In this document: positions 8,783-17,545 of the stretch, piece by piece
Layout: every line of letters begins with the position of its first letter
How positions within the stretch are numbered: position 1 is the stretch's first letter
DNA from: Desulfobulbaceae bacterium
Lineage (GTDB): Bacteria > Desulfobacterota > Desulfobulbia > Desulfobulbales > SURF-16
Length of the DNA: 60,328 bases
Direction of reading: 5' to 3'
NCBI GenBank assembly: GCA_024637145.1
Contig: JAGXFQ010000013.1
Span: forward strand, 1 to 60,328
Program-made: the position numbers and the translations under genes
Notes under the pieces: generated by a model
What the model was told of the DNA's origin: nothing
Seen by the model: only the letters and a program-made list of their open reading frames with translations
The model's database searches: none

Positions 8783-9538
8783 ATGGATATAGCTACCGTT
8801 GTCGGCCTGGCTCTGGGCTCTCTTCTTATTTTGATTGCCATTTTGCTGGGTGGCTCTCTGATCCTCTTTATCAATATTCCCTCGGTGATGATTGTCGGCG
8901 GTGGAGTCCTTGCCACTGTGATGATCCGTTTTGGTCTTGGTGATGTCATTAATGCCACCAAGGTGGCCATGAATGCTTTTTTTACCAAGACCTCAAACCC
9001 TGGCCACGTCATCAAAGAGATTGTCAGTCTCGCCAATATTGCCCGCAAAAACGGCCTGATTGTGCTGGAGCAGCAGCCCATTGAGGATGCGTTCCTGAAG
9101 AAGGCCATCATGTACTGTGTTGACGGTCATGAGGCCGATTTTATCGAAGAGGTCCTCAAAAAAGAGGTGAGTCTCACTGTGGAGCGCCATGATGTAGGAC
9201 GCAAGACCTTTGGCTCCATGGGTGATGCAGCCCCGGCCTTTGGCATGATCGGTACCCTGGTGGGACTGGTGCAGATGCTTGCCAATATGGAGGATCCCGC
9301 CACCATCGGTCCGGCCATGGCCGTGGCCCTGCTCACCACCCTCTATGGCGCTATTCTTGCCAATCTCCTTTTCCTGCCCATTGCCGATAAGCTTGCCCTG
9401 CGCAGTCAGGAGGAAGAGCGCAACCGTCGCCTGATCATCGAAGGGGTTCTCGGCATCCTCAAGGGCCTTAATCCCCGGGTTATGGAAGAGTTTTTGGAAA
9501 CCTTTCTGCCTCCCAACCAACGTGCCACCGGCAAGTAG
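8783..9538 (+). CDS. motA: Flagellar motor stator protein MotA (PomA-like)
   Basis: A 251-residue MotA/TolQ/ExbB family protein with four transmembrane segments: two near residues 5-50, and two near 145-205 containing PAFGMIGTLVGLVQML and VALLTTLYGAILANLLFLP. The cytoplasmic loop between segments 2 and 3 contacts FliG and carries charged residues (VERHDVGRKTFGSMG). It forms the ion channel with MotB. The sequence style recalls PomA-type stators, but whether protons or sodium ions are used cannot be settled here. motB follows after 8 bp. Confidence 0.95.
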   Translation: MDIATVVGLALGSLLILIAILLGGSLILFINIPSVMIVGGGVLATVMIRFGLGDVINATKVAMNAFFTKTSNPGHVIKEIVSLANIARKNGLIVLEQQPIEDAFLKKAIMYCVDGHEADFIEEVLKKEVSLTVERHDVGRKTFGSMGDAAPAFGMIGTLVGLVQMLANMEDPATIGPAMAVALLTTLYGAILANLLFLPIADKLALRSQEEERNRRLIIEGVLGILKGLNPRVMEEFLETFLPPNQRATGK

Positions 9539-9546
9539 GTATCGGT

Positions 9547-10308
9547 ATGGCGGACCAAGAGAAAAAATGCCCGGAATGTCCTCCCGGGGCCCCGGTGTGG
9601 ATGTGTACCTTTGCGGATTTGATGTCGTTGCTGTTATGTTTTTTTGTGCTGCTCCTCTCTTTTGCCGTCATGGACCAGCAGAAGTATCAGATCGTGGCCG
9701 GCTCCATGAAGGATGCCTTCGGGATCCAGCAGGACAAACCGGTGGAGGATGAGATCAAGAAGGGCAATGAGATGATATCTGCCGATTTTCAGACGGTACC
9801 TCTGCAGATCCAGATGGAGATGGCGGAACATTTTACGCAAGAGATAGCAGGCGGTGAATTGGAGACAGAGTATGCCCCCTCTGGTCTCATCCTCCGGATT
9901 AAGGGGAATATGGCCTTTGATTCCGGGCGGGCAAGGCTGCGCCCGGAATTTCTGCCGCTGCTGGATAAGATAGGCCGGCTGGCTCAGCGGGCCGAGCTCA
10001 TGGTGGAGGTGAGTGGGCATACTGATACGCTTCCCCTGCGAGCCGGGCAAAGTTCCTTCAGTTCCAACTGGGCTTTGTCCGCAGCCCGGGCCGTGGCTGT
10101 GGTGGAGTATCTCCTTGATAAATATCAGTTGCCGGCATCGCGACTCGCTGCCATTGGGTATGCCTATGGGCAACCCATTGCCAGCAACAGTACCCCCGAG
10201 GGGCGGGCCCGGAACAGGCGGGTTGAGTTTAAGGTGAAACCCGGGAATGCCCAGTTCGTGCTTGATGGTCTGGAAATTGAGCGCGGCATCATTGACCCCG
10301 GCCTATAA
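9547..10308 (+). CDS. motB: Flagellar motor stator protein MotB (OmpA-like)
   Basis: A 253-residue single-pass membrane protein. The segment near residues 16-40 (TFADLMSLLLCFFVLLLSF) holds the conserved channel aspartate. A periplasmic linker and plug region follow, then a C-terminal OmpA-like peptidoglycan-binding domain with VEVSGHTDTLP, SSNWALSAARA and RRVEFKV. It anchors the MotA4MotB2-type stator to the cell wall. The N-terminus CPECPPGAPVWMCTFAD is cysteine-bearing, as in many deltaproteobacterial MotB proteins. Translationally close to motA and to the PilZ-like gene downstream. Confidence 0.96.
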   Translation: MADQEKKCPECPPGAPVWMCTFADLMSLLLCFFVLLLSFAVMDQQKYQIVAGSMKDAFGIQQDKPVEDEIKKGNEMISADFQTVPLQIQMEMAEHFTQEIAGGELETEYAPSGLILRIKGNMAFDSGRARLRPEFLPLLDKIGRLAQRAELMVEVSGHTDTLPLRAGQSSFSSNWALSAARAVAVVEYLLDKYQLPASRLAAIGYAYGQPIASNSTPEGRARNRRVEFKVKPGNAQFVLDGLEIERGIIDPGL

Positions 10309-10319
10309 GGATGAGAACC

Positions 10320-10919
10320 ATGGAAGATGACAGAGATGATAGACGCAGTTCCGTGCGGATCACCGGCCGCAACCTCTTTGCCTATAAAGAGATTGCCGAG
10401 CAGAGGTATCTAGAATACGCCAAGGATTTTCAGGAGGGGATTTCCCTGTACAGTCAGGAAAGCCTGGCTGATATGCAGATTTTTGTCGGGGCCCAGAGCG
10501 CCCTGGGACGTCTGCGCGATAAAGATGAGGATCTCGCCGATTTTCTGCAGCATCTTGATATGAAGATGAATATCCTGTTGAAGAAGATTGATCACGGTAA
10601 GACGCCCCTTGACGATATGAAGTTGCGGGATCTTAATTTGAGCGGCGCCGGCATCGCCTTCATTGCCTCTGCCGAAACTGCTGTGGGTACCTTCCTTGAG
10701 TTCCGTATTGTTTTGCTGCCTAATTATCTTTTTATCTATGCCATTGGTAGGGTCACAAAGTGCGAAGCCGTGCCCCATGCAGGCGAGCAGCAGTTTTACA
10801 GGGTGAGTGCTGAATTTTACCTCATTATGGATGAGGATCGTGAGCGGCTTATTCAGCATAATTTTCGTCAGCAAAGCCTAGCCCTGCGTAACCGCCGGCG
10901 CCAGCAGGAGAGGGATTGA
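10320..10919 (+). CDS. PilZ-like domain protein linked to the motor genes
   Basis: A 199-residue cytoplasmic protein. The N-terminus has an Arg-rich stretch DDRRSSVRI that could supply the RxxxR part of a c-di-GMP site. After a helical segment of about 85 residues comes RDLNLSGAGIAF, which matches the (D/N)xSxxG half of PilZ, followed by predicted beta strands. PilZ proteins such as YcgR bind c-di-GMP and slow the motor, which would fit the position 11 bp after motB. The helical insert between the two motifs is larger than in simple PilZ domains, so assignment as a c-di-GMP effector is inference. The ATG at 10,320 is preferred because AAGG lies nine bases upstream; the ATG at 10,311 has no room for a ribosome site. 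Confidence 0.65.
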   Translation: MEDDRDDRRSSVRITGRNLFAYKEIAEQRYLEYAKDFQEGISLYSQESLADMQIFVGAQSALGRLRDKDEDLADFLQHLDMKMNILLKKIDHGKTPLDDMKLRDLNLSGAGIAFIASAETAVGTFLEFRIVLLPNYLFIYAIGRVTKCEAVPHAGEQQFYRVSAEFYLIMDEDRERLIQHNFRQQSLALRNRRRQQERD

Positions 10920-10986
10920 TTGCCCTCTCATGCTTTAATAATCTTCATTTTGTGCCCTTGCGGTGCTGAAACAACCTTCTTTTCTT

Positions 10987-11823
10987 ATGCGAAAAATAAC
11001 CTTTCAAGAAATAGCGGCAGCGGTACGGCAGTTGACCATGGAGGCCGGCACCCAACTTGAGCCCGATATCCTCGAGGCCCTTCTGGTCGCCCGCGACACC
11101 GAAGAGTCCCTCCTGGCCAGACACGTCTTGGAACTTTTTATCTCCAATGCCGATATTGCCAGCCGGGAAAAGATCCCCGTCTGCCAGGATACCGGAGTGG
11201 CTGTCCTCTTTGTGGCAATAGGTCAGGATGTCAGGGTGGAGGGCAGCCTTGAGGATGCTCTGCAGGAGGGGGTGCAGAGGGGATATGTGGATGGCTATCT
11301 CCGCAAATCCGTCTGTGATCCCCTCACCAGGGTGAATAGCGGCACCAATACCCCGGCTGTTATTCATTATGAGATCACCTCTGGCGACAAGCTCCATATT
11401 TCCATGCTCCCCAAGGGGTGTGGCAGTGAAAATATGAGTGGTCTCATCATGTTGCCGCCCTCAGCAGGAAAGCAAGGTGTCATTGATTTTGTTGTTGAGC
11501 AGGCAGTCAAGGCCGGTGCTAATCCCTGTCCTCCCATGGTGGTGGGAGTCGGCATGGGGGGCACCTTTGAAAAGGCCGCTTATCTGGCTAAAAAGAGTCT
11601 GTTGCGCCCCCTGGCCGCGGCCAGTCCCCGCCACGATATCGCTGCTTTGGAGCAGGAGATCCTGACCGAGATCAACAGGCGCGGGGTCGGGGTCCAGGGT
11701 TTGGGCGGCAACCATACGGCTCTGGCCGTTCATATTGAGAGCTTCCCCACCCATATCGCCAGTCTGCCGGTGGCGGTGAATATCCAGTGCCACGCCCATC
11801 GCCATAAAGAAATAGTTCTTTAA
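10987..11823 (+). CDS. Class I fumarate hydratase, alpha (N-terminal) subunit
   Basis: A 278-residue Fe-S hydrolyase subunit of the FumA/TtdA type that, with the beta subunit, interconverts fumarate and malate. The three cysteines that ligate the 4Fe-4S cluster are visible: VCQDTGVAV, LPKGCGSENMSG and GANPCPPMVVGVG. Other signatures are GTNTPAVIHYEI and GGNHTALAVHI. The split arrangement and oxygen-labile cluster are typical of strict anaerobes. L(+)-tartrate dehydratase is a close relative, but the pairing and motifs fit fumarase better. The ATG at 10,987 starts the conserved MRKITF; a GTG at 10,963 would add eight residues. Confidence 0.92.
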   Translation: MRKITFQEIAAAVRQLTMEAGTQLEPDILEALLVARDTEESLLARHVLELFISNADIASREKIPVCQDTGVAVLFVAIGQDVRVEGSLEDALQEGVQRGYVDGYLRKSVCDPLTRVNSGTNTPAVIHYEITSGDKLHISMLPKGCGSENMSGLIMLPPSAGKQGVIDFVVEQAVKAGANPCPPMVVGVGMGGTFEKAAYLAKKSLLRPLAAASPRHDIAALEQEILTEINRRGVGVQGLGGNHTALAVHIESFPTHIASLPVAVNIQCHAHRHKEIVL

Positions 11824-11925
11824 TTAAAGAAGTAAAGAAATAAGGAGGTAGAGAAGGTAGAGGATGTCTGGCGTAGTTCTTTCACCCTTCTCTACCTTCT
11901 CTACCTCCTTTAACTTCTCTAAATT
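11822..11925. repeat. Long hairpin element A built of short purine-rich units
   Basis: Two arms of about 40 nt face each other; the core is a perfect 21-nt inverted repeat at 11,842-11,862 and 11,890-11,910. The left arm is itself a tandem run of 8-9-nt units (AAAGAAGT, AAAGAAAT, AAGGAGGT, AGAGAAGGT). The loop contains ATGTCTGGCGTA. It fills the gap between the two fumarase subunit genes. It belongs to the same architectural family as the elements near 28.5, 35.1 and 36.0 kb. It lacks a terminal T run. Confidence 0.9.
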
Positions 11926-11939
11926 CATGAGTTACTTAT

Positions 11940-12521
11940 ATGTCCCTTCTTCGATATCGCCCAGATTTTTTTGACAGCCTGAGAGCGGTCAACCTGCCCT
12001 TTGATGCCGAGGTCCTCTCCTCTTTGCGGGCCGGTGAACTGATCAGCCTGACCGGTACCCTCTATACGGGGAGGGATCAGACCCACCGTCGTTTTGAGGC
12101 CTTGCTGGATAGCGGCGAACCACTGCCCATTGATCTGCGCGGCCAGCTCCTCTACTATGTGGGTCCCAGCCCGGCTCAGCCCGGCCAGGTGATTGGCGCA
12201 GCCGGTCCCACCACCAGCTACCGGATGGATACCTATACGCCACGGCTCCTGGAGCTTGGTCTGGCAGCTACCATGGGCAAGGGGGGCCGCTCTCCACAGG
12301 TGCGGCAGGCCATGGAGCAGCATCAGGCCATTTATCTGGCCACCTTTGGCGGTGCCGGTGCCCTGTTGTCAAAATGCATCAAGGAGGCGGAGGTGGTTGC
12401 CTTTGAGGATGCCGGACCAGAGGCCTTGTTTCGCTTCCGGGTGGAGGAGTTTCCGGCAGTGGTTATTAATGATGTCCTGGGCCATGATTTTTATGAAATG
12501 GTGCGCCAAGACCAGTCGTAG
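11940..12521 (+). CDS. Class I fumarate hydratase, beta (C-terminal) subunit
   Basis: A 193-residue partner of the alpha subunit, belonging to the Fe-S hydrolyase beta/C-terminal family. It shows LRAGELISLTGTLYTGRDQTH, the AAGPTTSYRMD substrate loop, LELGLAATMGKGG and FGGAGALLSKCI, all conserved. The swivelling domain closes the active site over the cluster carried by the alpha subunit. It is separated from alpha by the 116-bp hairpin-bearing gap, so balanced expression may depend on readthrough or RNA processing there. The start ATG at 11,940 lacks a strong ribosome site. A strong terminator follows. Confidence 0.92.
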   Translation: MSLLRYRPDFFDSLRAVNLPFDAEVLSSLRAGELISLTGTLYTGRDQTHRRFEALLDSGEPLPIDLRGQLLYYVGPSPAQPGQVIGAAGPTTSYRMDTYTPRLLELGLAATMGKGGRSPQVRQAMEQHQAIYLATFGGAGALLSKCIKEAEVVAFEDAGPEALFRFRVEEFPAVVINDVLGHDFYEMVRQDQS

Positions 12522-12541
12522 GCACTTTCGATTTTGACCAT

Positions 12542-12581
12542 AAAAAAGCGGCCTGAGGAAATTTCCTCAGGCCGCTTTTTT
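12542..12581. terminator. Bidirectional terminator between the fumarase and ctp genes
   Basis: A perfect 20-bp inverted repeat (AAAAAAGCGGCCTGAGGAAA and its complement) runs from an A6 to a T6 tract. It lies 21 bp after the fumarase beta stop and 23 bp from the stop of the convergent ctp gene, so it serves both strands. Confidence 0.95.
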
Positions 12582-12603
12582 ATGGTCTTTATCTTTATAA
12601 GAA

Positions 12604-13983
12604 TTATTGGGTGGGAGACATGCTGCTGAAGATATGGGCGCTTTTGAGGATGGTCAGCCCCTGTCGCAGTTGATTATCCTTCTCTATGAGGGTCTTGATC
12701 TCATCCAGTTCCTGCTGCTCTTTGTCGTCCACCACGCTCAGTTCCCCATCCTTCTGGGGCTCCTTTTTGACCTTATCCTTTGTCCCTTCGTTGTCAAAAT
12801 GGTGGAGCAGATCTTTTTCGCGGATGAATTTGGGCTTCTCTTTGCCATTCTTTTCCTTAAGCTCTTCTTCCGTGAGAAAGGCGGTGGGCACATTAATGTC
12901 AGGGGTGATGCCCGTGGCCTGAATGGAGCGGCCATTGGGAGTATAATAGCGGGCAGTGGTGATTCTCAGTCCCCCGCCGTTTGACATGGGATGGATGGTC
13001 TGCACAGAGCCCTTGCCAAAGGTCTGGGCGCCAAGAACCAAGGCGCGTTTATGATCCTGCAAGGCCCCGGCAACAATCTCTGAGGCACTGGCACTGCCCT
13101 CATTGACAAGAACGACAATGGGGAAGGTATAGGGGGTGCCGTTCTTATGGGCGGAATAGCTCAGATTGTTTTCCTGGCGGCGTGATTTGGTGTAGACAAT
13201 CAGCCCCTCATCCAGAAAAATGTCAGAAATCCGTACAGCCTGATCAAGAAGACCACCCGGATTATTACGCAGATCAAAGACCAGACCTTTCAGTTTGCCG
13301 TCCTTGGTGAGTTCGGCCATGGCAGTTTTGAAATCTCTGGTGGTGTTGGCCTGGAAGGTGCGGATTCTGATATAGCCGTAACCCGGCTCCAGCATCTTGG
13401 CCTTGACACTGAGCAGCGGGATGTCGTCACGGGTGAGGATGACCTCTTTTAACTCGGTCCAGCCCTCGCGGTGGATAGAGATGGTGACATCCGTGCCTTT
13501 GGGGCCACGAAGAAGTTTGACGGCATCCATCAGGGTCATGTCCTTGGTGGGCTTGCCTTCAATCTGGATGATTCTGTCACCGGCCTGCAGTCCCATTTTG
13601 AAGGCCGGGGTGTCATCAATGGGGCTGACCACAGTGAGAATGGCATCCTTCATGGTGATCTCAATGCCAATGCCGGAGAAGCTCCCCTTGGTTTCAACCT
13701 GCAAATCCTTGAAATCCTCCGGATCCATATAGGAAGAATGGGGATCCAGGGAGTTGAGCATGCCCTTGATGGCGCCCTCAATGAGTTCCTTGGGCTCGAC
13801 TTCCTCCACGTAGTTTTCCTGGAGCATGTGGAGAACAGCGGTGAAGGACTCCAGGTTCTGGTAGATTTCCTCGGTCTGCGCAATAACCCTGGAGTCACGA
13901 TCCCAGAGGGGCAGGGTGGCAACGGGCAGAAGAAGAATAACGACAAAGAGCAGACGCTTGGTGATGGAATTGCCTGATTTCAT
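12604..13983 (-). CDS. Carboxy-terminal processing serine protease (S41, CtpA/Prc type)
   Basis: A 459-residue exported protease. A hydrophobic N-terminal segment near residues 10-27 serves as signal or anchor. A PDZ domain follows (GIGIEITMKD to KLLRGPKGTDVT), then the S41 catalytic core with LVFDLRNNPGGLLDQAV, the catalytic-serine segment VNEGSASASEIVAGAL, and the lysine in GAQTFGKGSVQT. The C-terminal tail is Lys/Glu-rich and coiled-coil-like. Such proteases trim periplasmic proteins and control murein hydrolases, which fits the upstream neighbours envC, ftsX and ftsE. The start at 13,983 has AGTAGG upstream and begins MKSGNSITKR; an upstream extension to 14,064 is not supported. Confidence 0.93.
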   Translation of the reverse strand: MKSGNSITKRLLFVVILLLPVATLPLWDRDSRVIAQTEEIYQNLESFTAVLHMLQENYVEEVEPKELIEGAIKGMLNSLDPHSSYMDPEDFKDLQVETKGSFSGIGIEITMKDAILTVVSPIDDTPAFKMGLQAGDRIIQIEGKPTKDMTLMDAVKLLRGPKGTDVTISIHREGWTELKEVILTRDDIPLLSVKAKMLEPGYGYIRIRTFQANTTRDFKTAMAELTKDGKLKGLVFDLRNNPGGLLDQAVRISDIFLDEGLIVYTKSRRQENNLSYSAHKNGTPYTFPIVVLVNEGSASASEIVAGALQDHKRALVLGAQTFGKGSVQTIHPMSNGGGLRITTARYYTPNGRSIQATGITPDINVPTAFLTEEELKEKNGKEKPKFIREKDLLHHFDNEGTKDKVKKEPQKDGELSVVDDKEQQELDEIKTLIEKDNQLRQGLTILKSAHIFSSMSPTQ

Positions 13984-14172
13984 GGAAAACCTACTGAACG
14001 TTTTATTGATTGTGCGCAGAGTCACCTGGTGACAGGGCACGGAAATTAAAAAATATACATGCAAATAATAACATGGATAGCAGGGGACGACAAAAAATAA
14101 TTTGTTTTACCCGGGCTGGCCTCTTCCTGGGGGCTGGCACCGGGAACAAGGCAGAACCTGAGGCGATGATGA

Positions 14173-15495
14173 TCAGGGCCTTTTCTGGACTCCTGGGGCC
14201 ATGACAATATGACGGGGATCAAGCCAGACAAGTGGGTCCTCAGGCTCTGTCTTGAGACGGATCTCAAGATGAATGGGGCTGCGCAAGGCGCCGCTATGCT
14301 CTGATGCCATACCGATTCCATCTCCCTGGTTGACACTGTCGCCCGGTTTTACCAGAAAGGTGCTCATGCCGCTGGTCAGGGTGTAGTAGCCGTCATTATG
14401 ACTGATAATGACGAGTTGACCGTAGCCTTTGACAAAGCCGGCGTGTACCACCTTGCCTTTAAAAACAGCCCGGACCAGGGCCCCTGGTTCGGTGTTGAAA
14501 TCCACGCCAGGGGAGGGCTGGTCCTCATCGGGGGTGGCGGCGGCATTGTCGCCAGACGCCCCTATCAAGGTACCTGCCACAGGGGGCGGCACGGAACCCT
14601 TCTGCCCTGCAAAGCCCCGCATCCAGCCTGGCCTTCTCTTTTTATGGGGTTCCAGGGGGAAGGTGGCGATCATCCATGCTTCTTTCTGCTTATGGGCGAT
14701 TTCCGACTCCTTCTCGAAATCTTCCAGGCCTGTGAGCAGATCCCTGGCCGCCTCCTCAAGAACATCGGCGGCCTGTCTGTAGAGCTCTTTTTCCATCTTG
14801 ATGCGGCTCAGCACCTCTCTTCTGGCTTCTTTGGCCGCAGCCAGGACTTCCTGCTGCTGCTTGGCCTTGTGCATGGCCTCTTCCAGTTCGGCCTGATGCT
14901 CCTGGTGGGATTGTCTTGATTGTTCCAGATCCACGAGTTTGGCCCGGAATCGGGCGATGAGCGTCTTGTCGTGGCGCAGCATGTGTCGGTAATATTCATG
15001 AAAGGTCACAAGATCGGGCAGGGTGGCGGCTGAAAAGGTGATGTTCAGTAGGCCGATATCCCCCAGGCGGTAATAGGCGGCCAGTCTCTTTTCTGTTTGC
15101 CGGGCCAGGTTGCTTTTTTCGGCTTGGATCGCCTCCAGTCGTACCTGTGATTCTGCTGTCTGGCGCTGTTCTTTCTGCAACTGGTTGGCCAAGCTGACCA
15201 GCTCCTGGCTTTCTTCAATGATTTTGGACTCTATCTCGTCAAGTTCATGGAGGAGGTTCTCCTCGACGCGGCTTTTTTGCTCAAAATTCTCCTGCTGGGT
15301 GTGCAGGCCCTGCTGCACCTGGCGCAGCTTTTTTTTATGCTCAAAAAGGTCCTGCTCGGCAAAACGGACGGCCTCTTCAAGCCCCAGATCATCACCATAC
15401 TCATAGGCCAGGGCCGGACGGCCAAGGGCCACGCCCTGGAGCAGGATGATGAGAAGGGCCCAAAACAGGGACTTCTGGAAAAAACGACAGGTCAT
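14173..15495 (-). CDS. EnvC-like murein hydrolase activator with degenerate LytM domain
   Basis: A 440-residue periplasmic protein: signal peptide (residues 1-30), a long coiled coil (about 35-255), a linker, and a C-terminal M23/LytM domain (about 325-430). EnvC proteins are recruited by the FtsEX complex through the coiled coil and activate amidases at the septum. The metal site looks inactive. The first motif reads SPGVDF without the usual His, the HxH-type strand reads TLTSGMS where active enzymes have YAH, and the last motif keeps only PIHLEIR. Loss of zinc ligands is the EnvC hallmark. It starts six bases after ftsX ends and lies in the ftsE-ftsX-envC-ctp run. Confidence 0.87.
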   Translation of the reverse strand: MTCRFFQKSLFWALLIILLQGVALGRPALAYEYGDDLGLEEAVRFAEQDLFEHKKKLRQVQQGLHTQQENFEQKSRVEENLLHELDEIESKIIEESQELVSLANQLQKEQRQTAESQVRLEAIQAEKSNLARQTEKRLAAYYRLGDIGLLNITFSAATLPDLVTFHEYYRHMLRHDKTLIARFRAKLVDLEQSRQSHQEHQAELEEAMHKAKQQQEVLAAAKEARREVLSRIKMEKELYRQAADVLEEAARDLLTGLEDFEKESEIAHKQKEAWMIATFPLEPHKKRRPGWMRGFAGQKGSVPPPVAGTLIGASGDNAAATPDEDQPSPGVDFNTEPGALVRAVFKGKVVHAGFVKGYGQLVIISHNDGYYTLTSGMSTFLVKPGDSVNQGDGIGMASEHSGALRSPIHLEIRLKTEPEDPLVWLDPRHIVMAPGVQKRP

Positions 15496-15501
15496 TGCTG
15501 C

Positions 15502-16389
15502 TTATACCTTCAGGTATTTTCGGATGGAAATGAGGCTGCCGCAGGTGCACAGCAGCAGGGCAATAAGAAAGATGCTGCCACTGTTGGCCAGCGGCAGAAA
15601 AGAGAGTTCGAAAAAATTCAGGAAGCCAGGTCCGGAAAAATGGTTTTTGATCCATTGAAATAAAAAAAAGAGAGAGAGGAGGCCGCTGCAGGCCCCCAGC
15701 AGTCCAAGCAGAAAACCCTCTACGATAACCGGCCCCCGGATATAGCGGTCTGTGGCGCCGAGGAAACGCAGAATCTCCAATTCCTCCTGGCGGGACTCCA
15801 GGGTGAGGCGGATGGTATAGGAAACCATGAAGACCGAGGTAAGAATAAGCAGGGAGCCGCTTAAGATAACAATCATGCGCAGGAGGCTGATGAAATAGCC
15901 GAAGCGTTCCAGCCATTCCTGACCATATTGTACCTTCACCGCCCCAGGCAGACTCCCCAGATAATCGCTGAAATCCTTGATCCTGGTCAGGCTCTTCAGG
16001 TCGCCGGCGGGGAAAATTTCCACGGTGTAGGGCAGGAAAGAGGGATCAAGGTCTTCCAGGATATCACTGTCGCGACCAAGTTGCTTGCTCAGGCGGGCAA
16101 AGGCCTCTTCCCTGGAGATGAAAACAATTTTGTCCACCTTGGCAAAGTCGGTGATTTTTTTCTTGAATTCCGGGCGGAAGGCGGTCGGCACCTCTTGCTC
16201 AAGAGAGACAATCAGGCGCAATTCATTGCCCAGACGGCTGCTTGCCTTCTCCATATTGACATAGATCAAAAAAAAGAAGGAGAAGATGAGCACGGAAAGG
16301 GAGACCGTAAAGAGGGTCATCACCTGGGAGGTCCAGCCATGGCGGAAGTTGCGGGCAAGCTGGCCAAAGATAAAGGAGAGATAGCGCAT
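15502..16389 (-). CDS. ftsX: Cell division protein FtsX (ABC transporter-like permease)
   Basis: A 295-residue membrane protein of the FtsX family with four transmembrane segments: one near residues 20-45, then three in the C-terminal half. A periplasmic domain of roughly 110 residues (about 50-165) binds the EnvC-type activator. With FtsE it transmits ATP hydrolysis to septal murein hydrolysis. The start at 16,389 begins MRYLSFIFGQLARN, the usual FtsX N-terminus; a longer frame to 16,509 would overlap ftsE with no conserved sequence. GAGAAAAAC precedes the ATG. Confidence 0.93.
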   Translation of the reverse strand: MRYLSFIFGQLARNFRHGWTSQVMTLFTVSLSVLIFSFFFLIYVNMEKASSRLGNELRLIVSLEQEVPTAFRPEFKKKITDFAKVDKIVFISREEAFARLSKQLGRDSDILEDLDPSFLPYTVEIFPAGDLKSLTRIKDFSDYLGSLPGAVKVQYGQEWLERFGYFISLLRMIVILSGSLLILTSVFMVSYTIRLTLESRQEELEILRFLGATDRYIRGPVIVEGFLLGLLGACSGLLSLFFLFQWIKNHFSGPGFLNFFELSFLPLANSGSIFLIALLLCTCGSLISIRKYLKV

Positions 16390-16402
16390 GATGTTTTTCT
16401 CG

Positions 16403-17122
16403 TTATGAGAGGTCGAAATTGACCTTGATGATTTCCTGCAGTTTACCGTTCTCCAGGTTGAGGAGACGATGGGGCGATTTCTGGTAAAGGGTCTGGTCGT
16501 GGGTGGCAATGATAATGGTGGTCCCTTCTTCGTTGAGGCGATGAAAGAGGTTCATGACTAAAGAGGTGGCTGCTGGATCAAGATTGCCCGAGGGTTCATC
16601 CGCCAGGATCAGGGGGGGCCTGTTGGCGCACGCCCTGGCAATGGAAACGCGTTGCTGCTCGCCCCTGGAAAGTTTGGCAGTGGGGGTGTGGATTTTATCA
16701 GTCAGGCCGAGGTCGGCAAGAAGCTCCACGACCCGTTGTTTGATGAACTTGGGATTTTCATAGCGCACCTCCATGGCCAGGGCGATATTTTGATACACCG
16801 TCTGTTTGGGGAGAAGTCTGAAGTCTTGGTAGGCGACGCCAATATGTTGACGCATTTGCTGGAGCTTATGGCCCGAGAGTTTGCCGATATCCCTTTTGTC
16901 GATCTCGATCAGGCCCATGGTTGGTGTTTCGAGAAAACAGAGAAGTTTCAGCAGGGTTGTCTTGCCGGCCCCGCTCGCCCCGGTAAGAAAGAGCATCTCG
17001 CCATGGCCCACGGTGAGAGAGACCTCGTCAAGGGCCATGATGTCGGGTGGGTAGGTTTTGGTGACTTTAACAATGTCGATTAATGCCGTATCAATGGTGG
17101 GGGCGGTAGCAGATGAGCTCAT
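16403..17122 (-). CDS. ftsE: Cell division ATP-binding protein FtsE
   Basis: A 239-residue ABC ATPase. It has Walker [14 protein letters not shown], a Q loop near [11 protein letters not shown] (the FtsE-typical QDFRLL), the signature [14 protein letters not shown], Walker [15 protein letters not shown], and the switch His in IIATHD. It partners FtsX 13 bp downstream. The start is uncertain: ATG at 17,122 is preferred over TTG at 17,155; neither has a clear ribosome site. The N-terminal 15 residues before the conserved IVKVTKTYP are Ser/Thr-rich and not conserved. Confidence 0.94.
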   Translation of the reverse strand: MSSSATAPTIDTALIDIVKVTKTYPPDIMALDEVSLTVGHGEMLFLTGASGAGKTTLLKLLCFLETPTMGLIEIDKRDIGKLSGHKLQQMRQHIGVAYQDFRLLPKQTVYQNIALAMEVRYENPKFIKQRVVELLADLGLTDKIHTPTAKLSRGEQQRVSIARACANRPPLILADEPSGNLDPAATSLVMNLFHRLNEEGTTIIIATHDQTLYQKSPHRLLNLENGKLQEIIKVNFDLS

Positions 17123-17545
17123 AGACGCTGTCAGATGAAAAAGAGGGGTGGCCAAAAAGAAAAATTTCTTGGTTCTAAGTTGTGGAAATTACATGATGTA
17201 AAAAAAGAGTGCCATAATTATGACGCTTAATGCCTTGCAAGCGCCGGAAAGGGATGTTAAAAAAATTGACACTCTCTATGCCGTACTATATACCAGCTTT
17301 TAGGAATAAAAGAAAAACATTGAGTTAGCTATCTTTTTTTGCAGGTCATCGGACAAGGTATTTTTTTTTATGGCCTCTGTTTCTCTGTGTGACAAGGCCT
17401 GAGGCTCATGCTCTTTTTCATATATTTCCTTAGTCCGGAGATATTACAGGAGCACCTGCGGCAGGATTGCGTATCTTTCTGCCTCTGCACAGCGGGGAGC
17501 CTTGATAATTTGTTAAACCTTCTTCACCCCCCAAGCTAGGTGATC
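17123..17545. other. Divergent promoter region between ftsE and the flagellar regulator
   Basis: This 423-bp AT-rich gap separates the divergent ftsE and the first flagellar regulator. I see no gene. It holds one good sigma-70-type promoter candidate on the + strand (described separately), T-rich stretches, and presumably the minus-strand promoter for the ftsE block. No sigma-54 -24/-12 element with correct spacing was found here. Confidence 0.6.
17266..17294 (+). promoter_or_regulatory. Candidate sigma-70 promoter for the flagellar regulator operon
   Basis: TTGACA at 17,266-17,271, a 17-bp spacer and TATACC at 17,289-17,294, in AT-rich DNA. It lies about 250 bp upstream of the sigma-54 activator gene at 17,546. 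A class I (regulator) flagellar gene is expected to use the housekeeping sigma factor, so the position is plausible. Confidence 0.45.

Noticed and set aside
17440..17480. Sigma-54 promoter near CGGCAGGATTGCG before the first flagellar regulator
   Set aside because: GG and GC are seven rather than ten bases apart, so the -24/-12 spacing is wrong.
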